Assembly (NCBI GenBank): GCA_021018815.1
Contig: JAITYX010000089.1
Coordinates: 1,178,001 to 1,242,000 of the forward strand
Direction: 5' to 3'
DNA: 64,000 bases
From: Talinum fruticosum
Lineage: Eukaryota; Streptophyta; Magnoliopsida; Caryophyllales; Talinaceae
Shown here: positions 22,701 to 36,030 of the stretch, in pieces
Layout of the letters: each line of letters starts with the position of its first letter
How positions within the stretch are numbered: position 1 is the first letter of the stretch
Notes under the pieces: model-generated
What the model was told of the DNA's origin: nothing
Databases searched by the model: none
What the model saw: only the letters and a program-made list of their open reading frames with translations
Program-made: the position numbers and the translations under genes

Positions 22701-24592
22701 GGACCCAATTGATATTGAAACGGTATTTTCTCAATCTGTCGTACATCTTTGAATTTATGCTGTTTATAAAATTTTCTTGTTAATTATTGCATTTGATCGC
22801 TTGGAGTCTCTTTTTGTCACCTGCACTGTACTTGGCCCAGGAAATTGCCTTGAGTTTGGCAATTTGCACTACTTCCCCATGTGTTGAAACGCCTATATGC
22901 TCACTTGTAAAATCTTTAGAAAGTCTTTAAAAGTGCTGTCCCAAGACTTCAGAGTAGCCTAATTGATGTAACAACTGTGAAGATCAGGTAGCACATATAC
23001 AGTGGTCGATCTGGGAAAAAATATATCTTTTCCTTGGTCTGCTTTGTTTGTTTTCCCAATAAATAGTTGCTTCAGGTTCTCCTTCTCTGTCTCATTTACT
23101 CTTGGTATTCACTATTAAATAACATCCATCTGTTACAAAAAGGTAGCTGTGTGAACATATAAATTGTGTAGAAATGAAGACTGATACATATACTTGGTGC
23201 ATCATTTTTGCTTAATATGTGGAGAATGTGATGTCGTAGAATAATCTTCCTATTATTTTGGCTTAGCTTTTGGGAGAATGGCATGCTTTACTAAATTGTA
23301 TGGTGACAATTCTCTGATATTTTTCCAGGTTTTGCTATTGATGAGGAACCTCTCCATCAATTTGACCAGTCCTGATTTTGAGGATCATGTAAGTTAAAGT
23401 GTGAAACCTGATCCCTTCTCTTCTTCTTCTCTGTTTTGTTTTTGTTGTTGTTGTGGTGGTGCTATTTAGTTTCATGTTTCCATAAAGTTGGCCGCATTTT
23501 TGGTGCCCCTTAACTTCTCGGGAACTTTCTTTTCTTTTCATAAATCTTTTATCCCCGACTGTTTTCATACCTGAAGTATAATGTTTAATTTTGACAAAGA
23601 TTGGATTGAGTACAACTCTCTACTGAAAGTTACAATCTTCTCCATAATTAGTAGGACCAAAAAAACCCCTTGCTGTCTGGTGGCTATTAGGAATGTATGT
23701 TGACGTCATTTCAGCAGTACCGAAAGTCTACTGGCAAGAACAATATTCCAGTCTAGCTTGAGCTTCCTTTTTTTTTGTTGGGGGGGGACATATTGATCAT
23801 TTGATCTTACTTCTGAATAGCCAAGATACTGTTGGTCTTGGACCCTTTATTTAGATTTAGAAAACATTCTCTTGGCTGGCTGCTAATCAATACTCCAAAG
23901 TGAAAAATTTAACTGTTAAATGAATGATTTTGCTTTAGTCCACGAGAAAGTAAAACTAAAAAGGTTGCCTAAGTGAATTTTTTGACTACATGGACAGTGA
24001 ACAGTGCTAGTAATAATTTGTAAACTGCAGTGTTTGATGAGAAATTGTCTTTCACTCCTACATAAAGTGCAATATTTACCAAAGTACAAAATATTTTGTT
24101 ACAATTTTTCTTATAATTCTACCTCTTTTCTACGTGTCTTCTTGGATTGAGCATGAAGTGTCCGTGACTGTCAAGTCTCACAAATCCTCTCAAGTAGCCC
24201 AACAGACTAGAGCACATGTCACCTAGCTTGATGCACTTCTTTCTGTCTTTGGTCTAAGAATGAGGCCTATGTAGTGAATAAAGTGAACATGACGGTGAAA
24301 ATGAACATATACCTTTTCTTAAAAAAAAATAAAAATAAATAGAACCCGGGTGCACCTCTGGTTGCGTCAGTGTTTCAAGAACTGATAATACCACTCTGTG
24401 CAAAGTCAATTTTTACTTATCTGCTGCACTTGCATTCATTCCCAAATATGAGTTCTTACTTTGTATCTTGGACTACTGTCAGATTTTGGTATTGTACTGA
24501 GTTCCATCCTGCCTCTTTGGTGACAGAGAAGGCTGCTCGCATCATATGATATTGACTCTGGTGGCTTAAGTAGCAGCTTCTATGGCGGTTGA
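19702..24592 (+). CDS. RVE6: REVEILLE6-type MYB-like clock transcription factor
   Basis: Eight exons with GT-AG sites: 19702-19952, 21050-21107, 21420-21541, 21621-21779, 21868-21990, 22613-22722, 23329-23388, 24527-24592. The N terminus ([20 protein letters not shown]) matches RVE6. The single MYB repeat spans exons 1-3 ([53 protein letters not shown]) with the SHAQKYF signature; the LCL domain follows in exons 6-8 ([38 protein letters not shown]) and ends SSSFYGG. RVE4/6/8 proteins bind evening elements and activate afternoon and evening clock genes. As written, exon 3 is frameshifted by two single-A losses, at runs 21457-21461 and 21496-21499. Counting both back gives 317 codons with every later junction in phase, so I read these as sequence errors. 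The ATG is chosen by homology to RVE6. Confidence 0.92.
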
Positions 24593-26251
24593 TCTGACAA
24601 TAATAGTACTTTTTGCCCTAGGCAGCAATAACCCCCTCGCCATTCCCAGGTTCTCGTTTTTGAGTTGCAGGACTGAGATAATATTAACTCAGCATCCTTG
24701 GTTTCTTGCTAATATGTCCTTATGTACATAGTAGAAATTCGAAAGAGAAAATGTAAAATGTTGTTTTCCTGCTTGTAAAGCTTGAGTATGCTACTTTAGG
24801 TTATACATGTACAGGAGGCTCTGTATAGTAGTACGAGTCTTTTTTGGTCTTCATGTGTAGTCCCGGTCCTCGTAGTCCTGGTCAGATCTTCTGTCTAAAT
24901 ACCCTTTTGATGTTGTGTTGGATAAAGACATAAAGCTCCTTATACCGCATCGGTCACTGTACCGGTTTATGATAAATGGTTTGTACCAGATTTGTATATC
25001 AGGATGATGACAGTGTTAAACTTTGAAGTAGGAAAGTATATAAACAGTTGAAATAATCTCTTGCCTGGTACCGGCGGAGTTAGACTATTTTGGTGTGATT
25101 ACTGATCTTCTCGCCTATTTTGGTGTGATTACTGATCTTTAGGGGCGGTGGTGAAACGTAGCTACGTACGTATATGCTGGTATTGATCAATATTTTTGAC
25201 CATCACAAAACTAGAACCACATATGTTTTCTATGCCATGTGATTTATAACAGCATTTTTGAGTCTCGGTCAATAGCTATATAGCTATACAAGAGTGACAT
25301 TCACAGAGTCAAACGACTAAATTCACAGGATTTGTTTGAGATCTTAGGTAGTCTTGGCAAAACTGATCCGAGACTTGAGATCTGAACCAAATGATTGTAC
25401 TCATATTCAGCATGACACCCGAAATATGCTTACTTGAGCATGGACTTAAAACTGAATTTAATCAAACTGAACCTGACATTCAATTTCCTTCAAAGATTTT
25501 TTTTTTTTTTTTGCAAACAAGTTTATTACACCATTATCGTCTGACCCAAACCAGGTCCAAGTGAAATGATGTCAACCCGAAATATGACCTAAATCGAACT
25601 TAACTCACCTATATATGAATCGAATGACTGTCATCGCCAAGTCTCACATAAGTGATTGGGTTTGTCCTAAGTGGTCTCAACCTTGCAAAGATGGTATCTT
25701 TAGGTGACACTGTGACAGGTCTTGATTTTGTTTTATTGTTGTCAACCTGCTAATCAATTAATTACAAGACAAAATTGAATATCAAGGTTTCAACTGAACA
25801 AAATGAACCTCTAAACCATCTTGAACTTTTCACTTTTCAAGGACATACTAGTCTTTGCTTACAAACTTTACGCAGCTTCTTGAGGGTAATTTTCCTAGCC
25901 AAAGTGTAACATGGCAAAACAATTTTCTGAGCATGATTTAGCAATGCTATGTAGCTCATACAGAATATGAATCCTGCTAAAGTCCTTGCAAGACATGTAG
26001 GACAGTAGGAGGTTCTCAAACACTCAGCACATTGAGTGACCAGGCTGCTGTAGTTCTCGTATGAATAACTCGTTATTCATACCAGACGCTTGGCTTCTTC
26101 AATACGATTTATGCATGGAACTTGAATACATTGGCGACTACAAGATTGGAAAGTTGTGTTATTGGCAAAAGGCATTTTACTGTATTTCTCCCATTTTCTC
26201 TGTTTTTATTCATTCATCTCGAAAAACCTGTTTATTCTTGACATTCTAACA
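24593..26251. other. Intergenic between convergent RVE6 and SARD4
   Basis: The region should contain the 3' UTRs of RVE6 (left) and SARD4 (right, minus strand). A short tandem duplication occurs at 25085. No further gene is recognised. Confidence 0.5.
25085..25139. repeat. Tandem duplication of a 30-bp unit near RVE6 3' end
   Basis: CTATTTTGGTGTGATTACTG continues to a 30-bp unit at 25085-25114, and its first 25 bases are repeated exactly at 25115-25139. Confidence 0.9.
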
Positions 26252-27348
26252 TCAATGCTGCTCGGAATTTTGATCTTTCCTAAGAGTTTCATACACCAAC
26301 TGGGCAGTGAGAAGATCAACAATCCCAGAACCTACTGACTTGAACACAGTGATCTCATTCTCACTCTTCCTCCCGACCTTGTCACCTTTGATCAAATCCG
26401 CTAAGCTCCCACAAACATCATCTCTTGAAATCACCCCCTCTCAAATGCACCCACAAGCTCCCCTGCTTCTTCCATTGCTACCTGATTATCAACAAACACT
26501 CTCCCCCTCCTCAATGCCTCATCATCGCACTCGATCATCGACGGCTTAAACGACCCAACGAGGTCGAGATGAGCCCCCTCCTTCAACCTCTCACCCTTCA
26601 CCAAAGCTCTCTCTGAATTCGTGGCACAACTCACAATATCACCTAACCCAATCACCTCATCCAAGCACCCACAATTTTCAAAACTCACCCCCTCAAAGAT
26701 TACTTCTTTCTCTGTCCTCAATCTTGCCGCCAACTCCGCAGCTCGATCAGGGGTCCGGTTCCAGATGATTACCCTTTTGATACTTGGCCTGATACTCAAA
26801 TGGGCAGTGATCAAATGTGGGGATAAGTTCCCAGAACCCACCATAACAAGCACTTGGGAATTAGGGTTTGACAAATACGAAGAGGCCAGAGCCGAGATAG
26901 AGGAAGTCCTGAAAAGGGTTAGATCAGTGGCATCAAAGAGGGCTAGGGTTTGGCCTGTGAGGGAGCTGAAGAGGGCGTAGCAAGCGTGAATGCTGGGCAA
27001 GTTTAGGGAGGAGTTTTGGGGGTGGGAAGTGACGAGCTTGACCCCAGTGTAGGGGAGAGAAGGGGAGGAGGAGAAGGAGGGCATGAGGAGGAGAGAGGAA
27101 TTGGGGGAAGTAGAGTGAGAGTGGCGAGGAGGGGTGGAGATGGAGAGAGAGGCGTTTGGGAGGGTGGATTGGAGGTGGGTGATTAGGGTTTTGTGGGAGA
27201 GGATTGAGTGGAGGGTGGTGGTGGAGATGAATAACGGGGTGGTGGAGGTGGTGGTGGGGAGTGCTGTCATGGTGGAGAGAGAAATGGAAATGCCGGAACA
27301 AGTGAACAAAAGTTGCAGTTGGGGTGGCAATTGGAGGGCTAATTTCAC
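26252..27348 (-). CDS. SARD4: SARD4, ornithine cyclodeaminase/mu-crystallin-like reductase
   Basis: A single-exon gene. The main frame (27348-26431) encodes 305 residues and continues after a 1-base shift in the frame 26434-26252 (ISRDDVCGSL...VGSGIVDLLTAQLVYETL). SARD4 reduces dehydropipecolate made by ALD1 to pipecolic acid in plastids, feeding N-hydroxypipecolate and systemic acquired resistance. Diagnostic features are SSLLLMPSFSSS, YTGVKLVTSHPQNS, the dinucleotide-binding VMVGSGNLSPHLI, RVIIWNRTPDRA, DIVSCATNS and HLDLVGSF, then GAFERG continuing to KGDKVGRKS. The break is in a C5 run at 26434-26438; one more C would rejoin the frames exactly inside a conserved segment. The start may be at 27348 or at the internal Met at 27270 that aligns with Arabidopsis. 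The extra 26 residues could belong to a transit peptide. Confidence 0.9.
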
Positions 27349-28294
27349 TATTTAAAGGGCATAGACAAGAAATTTCATAGTAATTGGATTGCAATTTTGG
27401 GAATTTCCGTGTATTTTCAGCTTCTTTCTCCAAATTCCATGAAAATTGAAAATTCAAGGGAAGTTCCCGACTGAAATTAGAAGTTAGACCATAATTGATA
27501 CCAGATACAGATGATCCTAAAAAGAATCTAATCAACAAATTTGTTTTTTAAGGAAAAAAATTGTGTGAAGGTATGCAAAAGATGATGTAAATGAAATTAA
27601 TAAATCAAATCTAAATATCTAATACTATCTTTCAAACTAATTACTATCGATATCAACTATAAAGAGAATAGAAAAAAATTAGTCATTACTTTAACGAGTG
27701 TCAAGTATATTTATTATATGTCGAATGAGTAAAAAAATGTCTAAATACCCCAAAAGTAAAGATTAGCCTCTTAAATTGTGGAAATAAAAGTTAGGTGTTT
27801 TATATTTTATTTTTCCCCATAGAAAGCTGCCTTTCATGATTATGTTCATGTATGTTTTATACCACCATTGAAACTCAAGCCTTATATACAGCAGCATGAG
27901 CCCCTTTTCATCCAGTCAAATTAAACATTTATGTAGGTTATTGAATGGTATGTCACTTCTCTGACCTACCAAATCAATAGAGGCCCGAAAACAACAGCAT
28001 ATTGTTGACAGCATTTCTTGACAAATTTGTCGGTCATATCAACGAGGAATCCCACTTCAACCTAAGCTAAGGCTGAAATGACTACGACCTGAATATATGG
28101 TTTGTTGAGCTCGAGTCTTGTAAAGAAAAAGTCAGCAATTGGTCACCAACTCACCATATCAAAAATGTATAATGGATAAATAATCTCTCAAAAGGAATTA
28201 GTTTTTCACATTCAGCTAAAAGTAAATCTTCGGCCCCAAAGCCGCTTATTGTTCTAGTTTTCTAGCTAACAAATTGAGTGATAAAAACTGTTTT
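27349..28294. other. Intergenic: SARD4 promoter and SEC63 3' flank
   Basis: AT-rich DNA between two minus-strand genes. No additional gene or repeat is recognised. Confidence 0.5.
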
Positions 28295-31200
28295 CTACTC
28301 GTCATCTGACCCTGAACTTTCAGAACTGGAGTTCTTACCCTTCCTACGAGCTTTGCCGTTTGCGGCAGAGCCCTTCTTGGTGTCTGGCCCATCATCTTCG
28401 TCCTCACTGTACTCGCTTTCATAATCATCATCGTATTCTTCATCCTCGTTCTCTTCTTCTTCCTCGGCTCCATCCTCCAATAAAGGCCCATCTTCTGCAA
28501 TAACACCACCCCTTGTGCCAGCCCGAGTTCTCTTCAGAACCTTCACCTTCAAGGCTGTCTTTATGTCACACCCAATCCAAGAATCACACAAACAGTACGC
28601 AGTTAAACTGTAATTACCCTCTCCTGGGGCCTGGAACTTCCCCATAACCAACCGGGACCCACTCTTTACTTTCTCAACTGCTTCCCTAACTGCAGCACTT
28701 GTTTCCTTGGCACTGGCCCCGGAAACCTCCATCGTCTCCCCAATTGCCTTCGAGGCAGCAGTTAAAGCTGTGGCTTCATCCATGAAGCTGATCTTCTGGG
28801 AGAACCAAACATTGTTTGAGTTCTGGTCAGCAAGGAGAAACCAGAAGTTTTCATCCTTGTGATTTGGGTAGTAAGGGGCATGTGGAAGTGCACCAATCAA
28901 GCCATTAGCACGCTCTAGCTTAACCCAAGCTTGAATGGTCACAAGGTCACTCTCTTGGATACCCTCTTCACCTTCAGTTTCGCACTTTACCTCTATGGAT
29001 AGTGAAGGCATCATCTCAAGGACCCTCTCTACATCCTCTATTTCAGCAGCAGAGAAACCAGCTGCTTGAGAAAGCAGCTCAGCACGTTCTTGGGGTGTCA
29101 TATCTCGGAGCTCCTCAAAAGTTCGCACTCTCTGCAGATATATGAAGGAAACAAATTTAATCACGTCCAGATACAACAATAATTAGTCTGACAATAACCC
29201 ACTGCAATCAATTCAATGAATAGGTGTTTTGATAATATCCAGTCAGCAGTGCTTAGGACTAGCATTCAAATTAATCGCAGGGCCACAATTGGAATTAACG
29301 ATTTGGAATGAGCTATGAAGACAAAATAGCAACAATAGAAATGCAGATGATCACTTGACTCTCAACCTTCCCAAGTCCAAAAGAAATAATAGGTTTGAAC
29401 TGATGTCCACTTGGATATAGAAAAGTCGAAGCTGCATTATATACCGCATAGAAGCCATAGTCCACTATGTGCAGGGGGATCCTAAAGCCGAACACCACCC
29501 TGCCCCCCTCTTTCAGCATACATTTTACCACTCCCTACACCCATTCCTCCAAAAACAAAAGAAAAAGCAACAAAATCGGAGAGCTTACCCTCCAGAAAGA
29601 TTGTCAAAATAGATCAAATTTCCATGCATAATACGAAAAGAAGATAAAAGTAGGGTAAAAAAACCTTAAAAGGTATAGATCATATCAATTCTAACAAACT
29701 TCTTAATGTGCCCACAAACCTTGCGTGCTATCTTTTTGTAACAGCCTCGCTAAAATGTGGAAGCTGCAAGAAAGGTGCAATGCCTTCAGTGGATCCTCCG
29801 CCAGCTTTTCTAGCACTGAGTGGAACAGCCTGCACAAAAGTCAACCATGTATAGATAAGAAACTACAGTGGTAATGAAAATGATCTAGGACTAAGAGCAA
29901 CAAAACGATCAAAGAGCTGTAACAGTAAACACTGATACTGAGATTCAAACTGCATATGACAGAAACTTAATGGAGTTATTCTTCCATTTATGCGTGCCAA
30001 CAAGTCAACAACATTGGCCAAAGAAAGAGCCAGGGAGACACATAATAGGCAGAGAAGCAATGAAGCATGACAGGCAGTATCATCTCCTATTAAGCTAATG
30101 AAGTTCCAGAAGCCTCAGATTCCTTACAGACAGCAATGAAGTTGGAAAATGCTCAATACCAAATAGCTAGGAGTCTTAAATAATTTCCAGCCAGAGTAAA
30201 AGTGGATCCAGGCTTTAACTTTGTCTCCTTCTGCTCAACTCTATGTGTCAATGGAATATATTACGTCTGTAATTCTGTATGGTATAACCTGGTCCGAGTG
30301 CTCTAAACTTACAAGTCAGATGACACGCATGGACCAAAATCAACACTTTATCCCAAATCCATCTAATCAAGCATTGAACCTGAATTATTAATATAAAAAT
30401 ATAACATATAACAATAAGCCAACAGCCACTGGTTTATCAGCAAGCTACAAATATTCCTTGATAGAAGCAGGCATATTTGCAAGATTGTAATTGTCATCAA
30501 TTTAAGTTGTGGGAAACTCAAATTAAGCCAACACCAAAGCATTCAAGGAATGAATCCACTCCGTTACAGTACCTGAATAACACACTGAGAAAGCTCAATC
30601 ACTCCAATTGCAGGTCTGAGCCATCCATGTCCCGGAGCTGTGCGTGGTATCAAAGCCATCTACACCAAAGTGTGGAATATTAATGAACAACAAAAATAAC
30701 ATCTGCATAGAATGATATGAAATTACAAAAAGGTAGGAGGGACAAAAGGAAAGGAAAGAGTCCAATCATGAGGGAAAAAATGCATTTAGAAACTCTTATA
30801 GCTCAATGCATTAAAATTGGATCTGCATCTAAGCTGAAATTCAGAATGATCATTATGTGAGACCTCTGAAATACAGAACAATAGGTAACAGTGACTTGTC
30901 TTGTGAACAGTAATAACCAATGAGCCCAAGTAGTTGCATAGATTGGTTACGTGAAAAATTACAAAAAGATCAGCACAAGCAAGTGTTAGGTGGTTTTTGC
31001 CTCATAAGATTTGATCTTAATGCCTGAGTTACCAGGCTGGGAGGAATCACTTTCATGCGATCAAAGAGAAAAGGCGGCAAGCTAAAAGAACTCAAACGAG
31101 GTTATCACACATGAACTACCTAAAGTGGACTTCTCCGAGGAAAAAGCCCTTGATAGGTGTTCATAACAATCGAACATCCAAAAAAGTGCCCCTACCTAAG

Positions 31201-33885
31201 GTGTCTCTCTGTCTAGCTTTCGTCAGTCAGTCTTCATTCCTGTTTTTGAAAAGTCATGTCGCTAGCCTAAAATTCTTTTATTATTCTATTTCTGCACCAT
31301 CCTCAAAGCCTATGAATATCATATGATCCATACCACCTTCCTCCGGTTCATGTGTATTTTTTCATCTCTTTTGGTTGTGTAGCTTACTTAGAACTGCTTT
31401 TCAATTTGGTTTCAATATCTTTTGTTTACTTTACATAGCATTTTAAAAAATTTAAATTGTTTCTTATGGGACTTGTGGAAACAGCCTCTTTGCTTGGCAA
31501 AGCTAAGGCTGTCTACATCCAGACTCCCTAGAACCTATTTCCCTGAGACACACTATGATTTTTGCTCTTGTATGTGCACAGGTAGCTCAACACTAATTTG
31601 CACTAACTTGGCACCAGAAAATGGCCAATTGCACCAAAAGGCATAGCAAGAGGAGAATGTGAAAGAAAAACACATCAATTTATGCTAATCAGAAAGGATA
31701 ACACATGAAACTCCCCCAGTTAATGCTAGTGTGAAAGATAGCATTTATATTTGACAATTATTATTCTTGCGATGATTGACACAGAACAGAAAAGGTGAGA
31801 AATGAGGGAGCAACCAACTTGCCAATGGTTCAGAAATGTGTAATTTATTGGATACACTAGCTCAACTGATGTCACATTTATCAAGCAATAATTAAATGCA
31901 ATTTACCTTCATCAGCTCTTCGAGCAAACGAGGTGCAAGTTCCAGGACACGTTTCAGATCCTCATTCAGTGTTGCAGGTAGTCCCGCCGTTTCCCGAGTT
32001 AGGTGGGCTTGGATTAACAGTTGTGTCTGAGCAGAAAAGGAATCAAGGATGTGAGTAACATGCTTTAAAGTCCCACCTACTGACATCAATTCTGATGAAT
32101 GCCTGCAAATATACCTTGACTAGTTGGGGATGCTGCTTCAAAAATTTAGCTTGCTCTTGCTTGATATTTTTGGTATCTAGGTTCAACTCACTCCTGACTA
32201 AAAGCAACAGCTTGTGCAGTGGCTCATCATCAATCCTCCGAACTGGAATTTCCATGTATTCCGACGCCTTAATGAATACATCCAAAACTTTGCTGGAAAA
32301 TAAAGAGATACAATACATAATGAAAACCAAGAAACTAAAAGAGAATGATACAACAGAAAGCAACAAAAGGATTACAAGCAATTCAATGTGATATTGTTTT
32401 GATTTTTAGTGATAACACATGGGATGCACTAAGTTACTTCAAGCCAAGATCAATCAACAGCAACAAATAGTAACTACAATCGAAACAATGACCAAAAGTA
32501 TTGGATTAGCGGAGACCATTAGCTTTGAATGAATTTAAAATTAATAACAGCCAACAGATGGCATTGTCTATGAAGGCCAAATCCTCTCACAGACACGAGG
32601 AAAACCTCTTCCAGGCCATGTTACTTGGAAACTTTCATTGCACCCTAGTATCCATATCTAATACTTCGAATATAATATAATTGATAAAAAGCTTTAAGCA
32701 TGGAAGCTACCTTGGGGCCAATGATGGTTTCATCAAGTGATAATAGGTCAAAAGTGTTTGATGCATGACATAATTTCCAGTGTATTTTGATGACCTTGAG
32801 AGATATATAACAGCTATCACCAACGGCAACAAGATACACACTCCAACAATCCAAAGCAGCAGTATCCCACCAGATGCACCATCAATATTTAACAGAAACT
32901 GTGGGAGAGCTATTCCCATTTGAAATCCCTGCAGACAACACCCATTGTCAGTTAAAGATACCTCTCTTCCAGCAAAGTATAAGTGGATGAGAATGACACC
33001 GACAACAATTTATGCTACAGCAGACAAGAGAAGGTACCTGTCTCCCATCTGGATGGCCGTATTTTTCATAGTTCTCACGGGAAATTGGATCTGTTAAAGC
33101 CTGATAAGCTTTTGAAATAAACTCCACAAAATACTTGTTGGCCTCTGCAGAACAACCGAGAGATAAACGTTACAAACTACTTGGAGGAAGTTATCTTAAT
33201 CAATCATGACATAAAGCAACATTCACGTAAACAGCCTCCACCTGGATCTGGATTTTTATCTGGATGGTACTGAATGGAAAGTCGCCTATATGCCTTCTTT
33301 ATTTCTGACTCTGAAGCTCCAGGTTCCAAACCAAGAATAGTAAATGGCTCAAAGACTTGGATCTGAATATTGAACAAACAGCAACCAAATTATGGGGGCA
33401 TCAACAATGACAGAGTTAAGAGTTTAGAAATATAAGCGAGGGTGATAACATATACCAGGATTACTTATCTAGGCACAAACCACCAACATATTTTTCTCAC
33501 ATACCTCACGGCTCATATTTTTTATGTAATACACCAGGAAAGCCATAATGACCCACAACAGCACAAGCGTCAAGTTGCCACAAGTAGAGAAGTTTGAGAT
33601 CTGTAAACCACAGTCAAGATTAAACTTTGCAATAATATTACATATGCAATAATGACTCAATAAATAAACAGAGAGAAGACTGACTAATTGACTACTCACC
33701 CTTTTAAATAAAGATTTATGGTATTTTCCAGAGCGTGCACATACAGCACAGTGACAATGAATGCTTTTTGTCTTCTTTGAAGAGGCACGGAATAACTTCA
33801 ATATAGTGTAAGGTACTAAAGGCAGTGCCATCATAGTCAAGATAAATATAGGAAACAATGAACTGTTCTCTTCTGAAGCTGCCAT
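28295..33885 (-). CDS. ERDJ2A: SEC63 homologue ERdj2, ER translocon J-domain protein
   Basis: Ten coding exons on the minus strand: 33885-33700, 33600-33505, 33362-33242, 33144-33038, 32928-32711, 32292-32115, 32026-31907, 30659-30573, 29829-29720, 29131-28295. The product is about 686 residues, the Arabidopsis ERdj2A length, and works with SEC61/SEC62 by recruiting BiP for protein import into the ER. Order: N-terminal membrane segment ([19 protein letters not shown]), Cys-rich loop, second segment ([17 protein letters not shown]), J domain with HPD at residues 127-129, third membrane segment ([19 protein letters not shown]), SEC63 domain ([42 protein letters not shown]), acidic tail ending SSGSDDE. 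All phases fit except one lost A in exon 9 (plus-strand T run 29733-29737), which creates a stop in AVTK-KIARK. This is most likely a sequence error. Confidence 0.95.
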
Positions 33886-35400
33886 CTTTTTTTGATATGA
33901 AGGAACTTAGGTGAAATCCTTCGCCCTGCAAAAGTAACAGAAGCTACAAATCAATCACAACTCACAATCATGCTATGTGATTAGAAGCCAATGGAGAGTT
34001 TCACTATTTTTTATATGGAACGATAACCCATGTCCCCGTAATTTCATGATTTCTTCATAAATCATGATGTCAATAATAACTAAACAAAGCCAGCCAGGTG
34101 GTCAAGGATGGCCCTACAGTTCTATGAAACAAAGATAAATGACATCTTGCTAAGGGGGCTGTATTTCCAAACACAACAGAACATCAGTTTAAAAAGATTA
34201 GATTTTTTTCGTGAAAGATACATCAAAGGTGATATGAATTCATCAAGAAAAACTTTGATGAACCAGAGAGCAACTAGTTGCACTATATTGAAGTTAGGTG
34301 GCACCTAGAGCATAACTACATAAGTAACTAGAGGATTGTTTTTTAGAGGAATTGGCAACACCAGATAGAATTTCTACAAAGAACAGCTAATCCTTGTTCT
34401 GCAATGTCAGCTCTGTTAAAATTCCAGGCCAACAAACCACATGACTGAATGCCATCCATGTCACCAGATGGAATGATACTCCATGATAACCACAAAATGC
34501 CTAAAATCATTACAAAAATAGATTGACATGTCCTAATATAAAACAAGCCGAACTTAGATGTAAGAGATTGTGCAAATAATAACCCAAAGACATGCAGTAA
34601 CGTATCAATGTTACCCATATCTTTTTCAAATAAAATGATCCTGCATGGCAACAACCAGAACCGCATATCAAGTACCCATTTGCACTCACTTGTTACTACT
34701 GGCCATTGACCAGTAACAAATGATTCTAGATTGGGCACAGAATCAATTTAACATCTGAAAGCAATAAACCCCTCGACACTTGGAAAATTCTCTACGAGAT
34801 TATTTGCAGGAAATGCACTACTATCTTCAATTTGAAACTACACTAGCACAAGAAGCATTGCTAAATTTTAGCTGAAACAGTTGCCATTTGATGCAATTGA
34901 ATTCATGATCTGTAAACATGAAACACTATTTCCAACACAAACTCATCAAAATTGAACGAAATATGAATCAAACAATTCAACCCCATCACGGAAGATTGAA
35001 ACTTATATCATCCGTTGACCAAACTTGACAAGATCTCGATCTGGGTTTGAAGAAAGATTAAGATTTGGACCACTACAGCCGCGATTATTGACCCACTTAC
35101 CTACCCAAAACCCCCAAAATGAAAGGGGTTTTGCAGAAATTGAACGGATGATGAAATTGATGAGGGGAAATGGGGCACAAAGCTTACAGCAAACAGAAAT
35201 TATTATCAAGTCCTACTCAAGCTAAAGAAACAAAATAAAAAGAAAGGGAATTTACCTCGAGTAGAGAAGCCGCCTCAACTCCACTCCTTGACCCGACGAT
35301 CTAGCCGAGGAAGCTCGCAGGATGAATGAATGGAGGAGGAGAGAGAAAGGCAGTGGAGAGGTGAATAGAGGGGGTTTTGTTGTCTGTCTCAGAGGAGCAA
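33886..35400 (-). other. SEC63 5' UTR exons and 1.3-kb leader intron
   Basis: The ATG exon extends upstream to an AG acceptor at 33925. A matching donor (CTCGAG|GTAAAT) lies at 35256, so an intron of about 1.3 kb probably splits the leader, with a first non-coding exon from about 35256 to 35400. Nothing else is recognised inside the intron. Confidence 0.6.
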
Positions 35401-35664
35401 TGCCTACTGACCCCAAGCAGATATTTTTCCTTTTTTTCCAATTTTCTTTCTCTTTTCTCAAAGACAAAGTGATACAATATGAGGTCCATGTACCAATCAG
35501 GAAGATTTACGTTTATTTTACGTTTTCTGTATGTATGTTTTCTTACCTAAAAGTGTTTTTAAAAATTAAAAAATTACGATGAGGCATATTATAAGAAGAT
35601 ATTATAAATTTTGTCACTTTAAAGTATGTTATGGTAACAGTGTTAAGGCGAGTGTATTTTGCTG

Positions 35665-35830
35665 GACTTAGAGCTTATTCGTTTCGGTTGTTAAATCTTG
35701 CGTTTATCGAGTTTATGAGTTATTACGAATTGCTATAATTAGCGGTTATAAGCTGTTATAATGGTAATAATAATATTAATAATTAACTTTTTAATAATAA
35801 TGACAATAATAATAATAATAATAACAATAA

Positions 35831-35861
<31 letters not shown>

Positions 35862-36030
35862 TGAGTTTATAATTAGTCTGTTATAGTGGGTAGCTATTAT
35901 AGCGGTTATAACTAGTCGTTATGAGTCGTTAGAAGCTATTATAGTGGTTATGAGCGGTTATGATCGTTTATGAGTGGTTATTCGCAGTTAGCGGTTATAA
36001 ATGCTAATTCTAACAAGAATAGACCATTAG
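35665..36030. repeat. Candidate non-autonomous element rich in AGCGGTTATA words
   Basis: Many variants of AGCGGTTATA / GAGTTATTA / TTATAGTGG recur on both sides of an (ATA)n core at 35795-35861. Internally repeated subterminal motifs around a simple core are typical of hAT-like MITEs. The ends (GAGCTTATTCGTTT on the left; reverse complement of the right GGTCTATTCTTGTT) look like an imperfect inverted repeat, but I could not find a clean target duplication. Confidence 0.4.

Noticed and set aside
26933..27538. 201-residue His/Pro-rich frame on the minus strand
   Set aside because: It overlaps SARD4 in another frame and reflects its Ser/Pro codon bias; no domain is seen.
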